From an uncultured Mycoplasmatota bacterium (GTDB taxonomy: Bacteria; Bacillota_I; Bacilli_A; RF39; UBA660), in NCBI GenBank assembly GCA_900543675.1, contig UQRY01000009.1, positions 1 through 48,239 on the forward strand: a DNA stretch of 48,239 nt, in the 5' to 3' direction. Below the pieces are notes generated by a model, which worked only from the letters and a program-made list of their open reading frames with translations, had not been told where the DNA came from and did no database searches. Of this stretch, positions 43,221 to 48,239 are shown one piece after another. Position 1 is the first letter of the stretch. Each line of letters starts with the position of its first letter. Position numbers and translations under genes: made by a program.

Positions 43221-43778
43221 TTATTTCAATAATAGTTTCAATGCTTCTTTTACTTGATCTTCTAAAGATAATTCTCCATCTATTTTTACTACGACACTTT
43301 TGACTTCTTTTTCTTTGTATCCTAATCCTTTTAATACTTCAATTAATTCTTCATAGCTGTTAGAGATATTGGCCATATCACCAGTTAATTGAATCTTTCC
43401 TTTTAAATCTAGAATAATTTGTTTGGCTAACTTTTCTCCAATTTTAGGGAATTTCTTTAAATATAAGATATTTTCTCGTTCTATTGCGTCAACAATTCCT
43501 CCTATAGAACCAGTAGCTAAAATAGGAAGAGCCATTCGTGGCCCTAATCCTTTTACCGCAATCAATTTTAAAAACAAATCTTTTTCTTCTTTGGTTTTAA
43601 ATCCATATAAGCTGTTTTCGTCTTCACGAATATATTGATAAAGATAAATTTTATATTCTTCGTTCAAGTTAAATGCATAAGGATTTGGTGTATTGATCTG
43701 ATAGCCGATGCCAGATACTTCAACGATGATAGAACTAGCTTCTACATCGGTTACCTTTCCTATCATATAATTATACAT
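43221..43778 (-). CDS. ruvA: Holliday junction branch migration protein RuvA
   Basis: RuvA binds the four-way junction and loads RuvB. The 185-residue protein has the N-terminal OB-fold (MIGKVTDVEASSIIVEVSGIGYQINTP), the YQYIREDENSLYGFKTKEEKDLF segment, helix-hairpin-helix motifs (LIAVKGLGPRMALPIL and FPKIGEKLAKQIILDLKGK) and a C-terminal RuvB-binding three-helix domain. The ATG at 43776-43778 is used because AAGGAGAG lies just before it; the upstream in-frame start would overlap that site. It is the first gene of the ruvA-ruvB-X-queA-X-X-tgt operon. Confidence 0.96.
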   Translation of the reverse strand: MYNYMIGKVTDVEASSIIVEVSGIGYQINTPNPYAFNLNEEYKIYLYQYIREDENSLYGFKTKEEKDLFLKLIAVKGLGPRMALPILATGSIGGIVDAIERENILYLKKFPKIGEKLAKQIILDLKGKIQLTGDMANISNSYEELIEVLKGLGYKEKEVKSVVVKIDGELSLEDQVKEALKLLLK

Positions 43779-43803
43779 AATATCTCTCCTTTTCACTATT
43801 TTT

Positions 43804-43832
43804 ATTATATAATAAATTCACATTTTTTGAAA
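43804..43832 (-). promoter_or_regulatory. Promoter of the ruvA-to-tgt operon
   Basis: On the minus strand TTTCAA (43827-43832), 17 bp, TATAAT (43804-43809), about 25 bp before the ruvA start. The -10 box is perfect and the -35 box weak. Confidence 0.55.
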
Positions 43833-43900
43833 TAGGACGTAGTTAAATTACGTGATAAATTATTCTAAATAAACAAACTATAAATTTCATTAGACAATAA

Positions 43901-43940
43901 AGAAAGTACTATACTGGACTAGCATAGTACTTTCTTTTGC
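43901..43940 (-). terminator. Intrinsic terminator of rpsU
   Basis: A 12-bp perfect stem (43901-43912 with 43924-43935) and 11-base loop lie just after the rpsU stop, followed by a T-containing tail on the minus strand. Confidence 0.8.
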
Positions 43941-43941
43941 A

Positions 43942-44136
43942 TTAATCTTTATTTGAACGATTTCTCTTACGAGCATTTTTAATGCCTTCTTTTTTGGCAT
44001 TTCGTCTTCTTACTCCAGGTTTATCATAACCTTCTCTTTTTTTGCATTCAGAAGGGACTCCATCTCTAGCTACTTTTTGCTTGAACTTTTTTAGTGCGAA
44101 TTCTAGATTCCCGTTTTTTACTGGCACTTGTGTCAT
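43942..44136 (-). CDS. rpsU: 30S ribosomal protein S21
   Basis: The 64-residue basic protein matches bS21: the N-terminal VPVKNGNLEFALKKFKQKVARDG and EGYDKPGVRRRNAKKEG. bS21 sits on the 30S platform near the anti-Shine-Dalgarno sequence and helps initiation. It has AGGAGGGG before the ATG, its own strong promoter and its own terminator. Confidence 0.96.
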   Translation of the reverse strand: MTQVPVKNGNLEFALKKFKQKVARDGVPSECKKREGYDKPGVRRRNAKKEGIKNARKRNRSNKD

Positions 44137-44169
44137 TGTTTTCCCCTCCTTCCGCGTTTACTACAATAG

Positions 44170-44198
44170 ATTATAGCGCAATTTTCTACATATTTCAA
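44170..44198 (-). promoter_or_regulatory. Promoter of rpsU
   Basis: On the minus strand TTGAAA (44193-44198), 17 bp, perfect TATAAT (44170-44175). Confidence 0.8.
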
Positions 44199-44211
44199 CA
44201 TATTTTTATAT

Positions 44212-44580
44212 TCATTTCACAAAAATTTGCGAGTTGTGAAACAAATTTTTTGATCTTTGGTTAGATGAATTTAAATTTTCACGTAAAAATGAAAATGCAT
44301 TCATGATCGTTTGTTCTAATTCGCTATCGGAAGAAGTATGACAAGCAAGTTCATTTTTTGATTTTTCAATCAATTCGTCTAATTCCTTCTCGTCGTCTAC
44401 ATTTATCACAGCTTCGCGGATTAATTCTAGAGATTCTTCATCATCTAAGTATTTATTTAAGATATTATGTTCTTTTTCATCTAGAAAAGAAACTTCAAAA
44501 GAAGTTGAATTGTTGATATAATTTTCAAGATCGTATTTTAAAATTAATACTCTAAGATCGTAAAAATTGTTTTTGTTCAT
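44212..44580 (-). CDS. Uncharacterised small acidic protein, 122 aa
   Basis: The family is not recognised. The protein is soluble, acidic and helical (LDDEESLELIREAVINVDDEKELDELIEKSKNE, residues 44-76). The ATG at 44578-44580 is chosen because a promoter with a perfect -10 lies directly upstream (44603-44631) and would overlap any longer frame. It follows the bacteriocin-like cassette on the same strand but has its own promoter. A soluble helical protein of this size would fit a class IIa-type immunity protein, but nothing in the sequence proves this. Confidence 0.6.
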   Translation of the reverse strand: MNKNNFYDLRVLILKYDLENYINNSTSFEVSFLDEKEHNILNKYLDDEESLELIREAVINVDDEKELDELIEKSKNELACHTSSDSELEQTIMNAFSFLRENLNSSNQRSKNLFHNSQIFVK

Positions 44581-44602
44581 TCTATTCCTACTTTCTAATC
44601 CA

Positions 44603-44631
44603 ATTATATAAAATGTATACATAATTGTAAA
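44603..44631 (-). promoter_or_regulatory. Promoter of the 122-aa gene
   Basis: On the minus strand TTTACA (44626-44631), 17 bp, perfect TATAAT (44603-44608), about 23 bp before the start codon. Confidence 0.75.
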
Positions 44632-44694
44632 GTATGAGCCCATTAGGTTATTGCCTAGCTATTAGGAATTGAATAAATTGGATAATGAATTTTT

Positions 44695-44862
44695 TTAGAG
44701 GGAACACATTTTGTTACTGAACATTCTTCTAATCGATGAGCCAAAACTTCGTCCTAAAGATGCAATGGTGTCAATCAAAGTAGATACCGCATTCACTAAT
44801 GTTCCCGTTATACTTGTTCCTCCCTCTATGGAGAGTAATTCTGTTTCACTGATGATTTGCAT
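44695..44862 (-). CDS. Double-glycine leader bacteriocin-like peptide B, 55 aa
   Basis: A 55-codon gene with the ideal site TAAGGAGG 5 bases before the ATG. The leader MQIISETELLSIEGG fits the double-glycine pattern: hydrophobic at -12, Glu at -8, Leu at -7, Ile at -4 and GG at -2/-1. The predicted 40-residue mature peptide starts TSITGTLVNAVS, holds a GxxxG motif (GRSFG, residues 37-41) and a basic C-terminus (RSFGSSIRRMFSNKMCSL) with one Cys. It is the last gene of the exporter-accessory-peptide A-peptide B unit, 9 bp after peptide A. The C39 domain of the exporter at 45390 would cleave after GG. Class IIb bacteriocin peptide is the best call; a signalling peptide is less likely because no sensor kinase is near. 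Confidence 0.8.
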   Translation of the reverse strand: MQIISETELLSIEGGTSITGTLVNAVSTLIDTIASLGRSFGSSIRRMFSNKMCSL

Positions 44863-44871
44863 TTTTCCTCC

Positions 44872-45015
44872 TTATTTATCACATTTTAATGGCCGTGCTA
44901 AGCCGTCAAAAAAGCCTACAATGAAGATGGCGGCTGCAATAATTCCCCCTACTCCCCATAGAGTAAGGCCACCTCCTTGGACTGCTTCTAATTCTTGTTC
45001 TTTTAATCTTTCCAT
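44872..45015 (-). CDS. Double-glycine leader bacteriocin-like peptide A, 47 aa
   Basis: A 47-codon gene starting 1 bp after the accessory protein stop. The leader MERLKEQELEAVQGG matches the double-glycine consensus (Leu at -12, Glu at -8, Leu at -7, Val at -4, GG at -2/-1). The mature 32 residues, beginning GLTLWGVGGIIAAAIF, form a hydrophobic helix with a GxxxG motif (GFFDG, residues 34-38), then a basic end RPLKCDK with one Cys. Tight spacing, a good ribosome binding site (AAGGAG) and the C39 exporter upstream make this a real gene. With peptide B it has the form of a two-peptide class IIb bacteriocin; the paired C-terminal cysteines could even link the two. Confidence 0.82.
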   Translation of the reverse strand: MERLKEQELEAVQGGGLTLWGVGGIIAAAIFIVGFFDGLARPLKCDK

Positions 45016-45016
45016 A

Positions 45017-45424
45017 TTACTCCTTTCTTATTACTTGATAGATGCTTTCTAGAATTGTCGAAGAAGATATGATGATTTTTCCTTCAAATATATCTATACT
45101 ACTAGAAAAATTATCTAGTTTTAGATATACATCGACTCCATTTAAATTTTCCTTTTCTTTAACAGAAATTACTTGATAACGATATTTTTCTTGATTAATC
45201 AATATATTTCCTATTTCTTTTATCGCACTAAATTCTGTTATTGATAATGAAATCATATAATCTGTTTCCGTTTTTATTAACTCTACTTTGTAGCTTTTTT
45301 CTAGTTTTATACTTGTTGCTACATATAAAATCCCTATTATTAAAATAACTATTGTCCATTTTTCTCTTTTCAAATTAGGAGACGGCAATTCATCTTGATG
45401 TATCATACTGAGCTCTTTTAACAT
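45017..45424 (-). CDS. Short HlyD-like bacteriocin export accessory protein, 135 aa
   Basis: The protein has a short cytoplasmic N-terminus (MIHQDELPSPNLKREKW), one transmembrane segment (TIVILIIGILYVAT) and about 95 outside residues. In secretion accessory proteins of bacteriocin loci this part is normally followed by a long coiled coil and lipoyl domain (total about 450 residues). Here the coiled coil is missing and the C-terminus (GKIIISSSTILESIYQVIRKE) looks like the normal HlyD tail. The ATG at 45424 has GGAG before it and overlaps the exporter by 35 bp. It may be a minimal membrane-fusion partner, or a membrane immunity protein. Confidence 0.6.
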   Translation of the reverse strand: MLKELSMIHQDELPSPNLKREKWTIVILIIGILYVATSIKLEKSYKVELIKTETDYMISLSITEFSAIKEIGNILINQEKYRYQVISVKEKENLNGVDVYLKLDNFSSSIDIFEGKIIISSSTILESIYQVIRKE

Positions 45425-47507
45425 AAAATTCTCCGTTTATCAGTTGATATTTTTGATAAAAAAGATCACTATTATGATATCTATGAGAAATCATTATAAA
45501 GATTTTATTTGGGTATTCTTGAAATAACGCCTTTAGAATTTCTCTTTCCCTGTGAATATCTATTTCATTCATACTTTCATCAAAAATATAACACTTGGCA
45601 TTTTTTAATAACGCTCTAGCTAATATTATTCTTTGGCGTTCACCACCACTTATATTAAATCCATTTTCTTCTAATGGTAATTGATAAGCTAAAGGACTTT
45701 TAGCAGCAATCTCGTCAACCTTACATAGTTGGCAAACTTTTAAAAATTGATTAGAACTTGTTTCTGTATCGCCATTATCTGTCAGACAGACATTCTCATA
45801 TATCGAAGCGGTAAATAGTTGTTCATTTTGTGACACATAGCAAATATTATTTCGTAAGCAATCTAAAGAATAGTTTATTAACTCGATATCATTTATTTTA
45901 ATTTTACCTTGGTCAGCGTTTAAAACTCCAGTTAATAAACGTGCTAAAGTGCTTTTACCACTTCCACTTAAGCCGTAGATTAAAATCCGTTCTCCTTTCA
46001 TCAACGTTAGATTTACATTTTTTAAGACTTCATCCTTTCCGTTATAAGTGTAGTGAATATTTTCTAAGTCTATCCGATTAATATCGTTGATTTCTTTTAT
46101 CAATCCTTTTTCTAAATCTTCTGGTATAACGTCATAAAGCTCATCCAATCGTTCAAGAGCTACTTTCATTTGTCTATATTCAATTGCTAAGTCACTCATA
46201 TTTTGAATTGGTGATAAAAAATACCCCATAATCGATTGATAGGTCAATAACGTTCCCAAAGATATAATTTCTTGCTGAACAAATACACTTCCTACTATCA
46301 ATACTAAAAATGTCCCGTATTCTTCTATTATATTTTTTAATAATAATTGATAATTGTAAAATGTATTGTACCTATAGCTCACTTTATTATAGTGATTATA
46401 GCGTTGATTGAATATATTAATTATTTTTTCTTCAATATGTAACTCTTTAGCTGTTTCTATTCCCAATATTGTTTCTGTCAAATAAGAATTGGCTTCACTT
46501 GCGTATTCTTTTCCTTTTTTTATGTATTCTGCTAGTATTTTTTTAAAGAGTTGAATACAAGAGAATGATAATATAAATATAATTAAAACGATCATCGTTA
46601 GTCTTAGATTTAAAATCAAAAGCACGGATAAAGATAATAGGATAAGTAACATGTCGATTAGGAAATAGATAAATATTTTTGAAAAAGTTGCTTTTACCGT
46701 TTCAATATCCTGTATTCTAGAAATAATCTCTCCTGTAGTTCTATTTTTATAATAGAGATGAGGAAGTGATAAAATATGATGATAAATATCCGTAATCATT
46801 TCTCTACTTAGAGAGTGATCTAAATAATTAAATAAGAAATTGCGATAGTATTCTAAAGCTATTTTACTCACAATTACAAGGGCGAAAAAAATGATCAAGT
46901 ATTGAAGATTTAAACGAGTTGAGTACGGAATGAAGTATTCTAACAGGAGTTCAAATTGGAAAGATGTCAAAATATTTAAACTAGTGAATAGTATAGAAAA
47001 TAAACCAACCATAATGATTACTTTTTTATTTTTTAATACAAATTCTAGTATTTTCTTTTTGAGCATTTTCTCATTTTCGATAATGTCTAATTTTCTTTTT
47101 GGCGTGCAGAGTAAAAATACTTTAGAAGAAATTTTTTCAAACTCAGAGTATTTCATTCTTTTTATTCCTGTTGCGGGATCAGCAATTAATAATTGTTGAT
47201 TTCTATCATTTTTTTGATAGATAACTAGAAAATGAGAATAACTAGAGTCTATTACCACATGGGCGATACAAGGTAAATCTGATGTTGTTAAATCCGTTAT
47301 TTGCCCTCTTACTCCTATCATTTCTAGTCCACATTGTTCAGCTGCTCTTTTTAAATTGCTGGCATTCACTCCTTTCTTGGTTGTTTTCGAAAGTTCTCTT
47401 AAATATTCTTTTGAGACACTACCACCATAGAATTTTAAAATCATCAACAAAGAACATACTCCGCAGTCTTTAGCACCTTCTTGTTGTACAAACGGATATT
47501 TCATCAT
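45390..47507 (-). CDS. Peptidase-containing (C39) bacteriocin ABC exporter
   Basis: The 705-residue protein has an N-terminal C39 peptidase domain (catalytic Cys15 in KDCGVCSL, His92 in HFLVIY, Asp110 in ADPATG), an ABC membrane domain with six helices (about 150-430), and an ATPase domain with Walker A GLSGSGKST, signature ISGGERQRI and Walker B CYIFDES. C39 exporters cleave double-glycine leaders and export the core peptide. The adjacent ATG pair after GGAAG (47507 used) leaves either start possible. It heads the four-gene unit with the accessory gene and peptides A and B. The promoter in the 180 bp upstream is unclear. Confidence 0.93.
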   Translation of the reverse strand: MMKYPFVQQEGAKDCGVCSLLMILKFYGGSVSKEYLRELSKTTKKGVNASNLKRAAEQCGLEMIGVRGQITDLTTSDLPCIAHVVIDSSYSHFLVIYQKNDRNQQLLIADPATGIKRMKYSEFEKISSKVFLLCTPKRKLDIIENEKMLKKKILEFVLKNKKVIIMVGLFSILFTSLNILTSFQFELLLEYFIPYSTRLNLQYLIIFFALVIVSKIALEYYRNFLFNYLDHSLSREMITDIYHHILSLPHLYYKNRTTGEIISRIQDIETVKATFSKIFIYFLIDMLLILLSLSVLLILNLRLTMIVLIIFILSFSCIQLFKKILAEYIKKGKEYASEANSYLTETILGIETAKELHIEEKIINIFNQRYNHYNKVSYRYNTFYNYQLLLKNIIEEYGTFLVLIVGSVFVQQEIISLGTLLTYQSIMGYFLSPIQNMSDLAIEYRQMKVALERLDELYDVIPEDLEKGLIKEINDINRIDLENIHYTYNGKDEVLKNVNLTLMKGERILIYGLSGSGKSTLARLLTGVLNADQGKIKINDIELINYSLDCLRNNICYVSQNEQLFTASIYENVCLTDNGDTETSSNQFLKVCQLCKVDEIAAKSPLAYQLPLEENGFNISGGERQRIILARALLKNAKCYIFDESMNEIDIHREREILKALFQEYPNKIFIMISHRYHNSDLFYQKYQLINGEFYVKRAQYDTSR

Positions 47508-47647
47508 GATCACTTCCTACTATAATTATGTAAGAATCTTAGCGGATGACTTGTAAAAATTTAAAAAAATATTACTTTATTTACTATAGTTTATTTTAGT
47601 TCCTATATCTTTACTCATTGATAGAGGATTTACTATTAAAATTAAAA

Positions 47648-47680
47648 AACATCTCTAAAAATAGGATGTTCTTTATATTG
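47648..47680 (-). terminator. Terminator of the repeat-module protein at the right edge
   Basis: Stem AACATC/GATGTT (47648-47653 with 47665-47670), extended by CTA/TAG past a bulged base, is followed on the minus strand by a T-run. Confidence 0.6.
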
Positions 47681-47692
47681 TTTTATTTATTT

Positions 47693-48239
47693 TTACTCAT
47701 TATAAATTCTAATGTTATTAAAGGTTGCCTTTGCATAAACATTGGCATTAAAAATGCCAATACGGATAGTGTCTACTCCTTCTAATTGATAAACATTATT
47801 TACTGCAGTTGCACCACTTACTCCTATTGAACCGTTCCAAGGTATTGAACCACCTGCATTATTAATCGATATGTCGCTGATCGAACCAATTGTCATATAC
47901 TTATAATTACTTACATCAATTGTAATATAACCATTACCACCATTTGCTTGAGCATAGAAGACAGGAAGGTTAATTTCTTTCGCATATGATTCTTTTGTGC
48001 AAGTTTCATAACCTTCATCATAACCATTATTATAAGCATCCTGGCTATCTAAAGTTCCACCACTATAATACCCGGCTGGTATAGGGTAAGTTGTTCCATT
48101 ACTTGGTTTCCAGTTTAATCCTCCTTGATTAGGCATTGTTCCTGTTATCTTTTTTCCATCGACCCAGGCTTTCTTTCCAACTAAGATATCTTCTGGAGTC
48201 GCCATATCTTCAGGAACTTCTTCACTCTCTATTCGGTTT
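47693..48239 (-). CDS. Repeat-module surface protein, C-terminal part (cut by window edge)
   Basis: The frame is open to the right edge, so only the last 181 residues are seen. They contain a module (EDILVGKKAWVDGKKITGTM, then WKPSNGTTY, PAGYYSGGTLDSQDAYNNGY) closely similar to residues 391-450 of the prepilin-like protein at 31897, followed by a different strand-rich C-terminal domain without cysteine pairs. The two proteins are therefore paralogous by module but not over the whole length. The protein may also start with a prepilin signal, but that lies outside the window. It is on the same strand as the bacteriocin unit downstream, from which a terminator separates it. Confidence 0.75.
   Translation of the reverse strand, partial: NRIESEEVPEDMATPEDILVGKKAWVDGKKITGTMPNQGGLNWKPSNGTTYPIPAGYYSGGTLDSQDAYNNGYDEGYETCTKESYAKEINLPVFYAQANGGNGYITIDVSNYKYMTIGSISDISINNAGGSIPWNGSIGVSGATAVNNVYQLEGVDTIRIGIFNANVYAKATFNNIRIYNE
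48008..48202. repeat. Repeat module shared with 32233-32433
   Basis: Second copy of the module, in the protein truncated by the right edge; see 32233-32433. Confidence 0.7.

Noticed and set aside
44711..45052. 113-codon plus-strand frame
   Set aside because: It is the antisense shadow of the two bacteriocin peptide genes, which have ribosome binding sites and leader motifs.
1..48239. CRISPR array
   Set aside because: No series of regularly spaced direct repeats was seen; the only repeats are IS ends, promoter palindromes and coding modules.
1..48239. Mollicute genetic code (UGA as Trp)
   Set aside because: Core genes use TGG for Trp and TGA appears as a stop, for example in the GntR gene.

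Overview
This window looks like chromosomal DNA from a low-GC Gram-positive bacterium of the Bacilli/Firmicutes type, probably a host-associated lineage. The evidence is the AT-rich sequence, strong AGGAGG ribosome binding sites, TTGACA/TATAAT promoters, peptidoglycan and cell-division genes (murG, murB, divIB, mraY, ftsW/spoVE-like, a PASTA penicillin-binding protein), and gene neighbours familiar from Bacillus: relA-dtd, comN beside spoVB, and ruvA-ruvB-queA-tgt near TIGR04086 and DUF421 genes. UGA acts as a stop and UGG as Trp, so this is not a code-4 mycoplasma. The species cannot be named from the sequence alone.

Layout. 1-214: 5' part of a tnpB-like IS200/IS605-type gene cut by the left edge. 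370-7254 (minus): two zinc-ribbon membrane proteins (one TcaA-like), gmk, an AI-2E-type permease, dtd, a bifunctional RelA/SpoT homologue and comN. 7368-8657 (plus): a SpoVB-like flippase. 9586-15551 (minus): murG-murB-divIB followed by a DUF6020-like membrane protein, a GT2 glycosyltransferase and GtrA. 15727-18366: a metallopeptidase-like pseudogene with three frameshifts, then a complete ISAs1-family insertion sequence with terminal inverted repeats and a 9-bp target duplication. 18575-22471: an unknown gene and two flavoproteins. 22704-24794 (plus): mraY and ftsW. 24885-29759: a small XRE regulator, an unknown gene and a YtrA-like GntR/ABC exporter operon with a perfect operator palindrome. 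29981-31891: PBP2 with a PASTA domain. 31897-33603: a prepilin-like surface protein whose promoter contains a run of ten G in the spacer. 33795-33871: tRNA-Arg(CCG). 34415-35283: phzF broken by one frameshift. 35493-37558: corA, DUF421 and TIGR04086 genes. 37580-43778 (minus): ruvA-ruvB-X-queA-X-X-tgt operon with three unknown genes. 43942-44136: rpsU. 44695-47507 (minus): a bacteriocin cassette. 47693 to the right edge: a second protein sharing the repeat module of the prepilin-like protein.

The most interesting system is the bacteriocin cassette. A C39-peptidase ABC exporter and a very short HlyD-like accessory protein are followed by two tiny genes that are easy to miss (47 and 55 codons). 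Both encode textbook double-glycine leaders and mature peptides with a GxxxG motif and one C-terminal cysteine, as expected of a two-peptide class IIb bacteriocin. The second most interesting is the G10 tract between the -35 and -10 boxes of the prepilin-like gene, a candidate for phase-variable expression of a surface protein.
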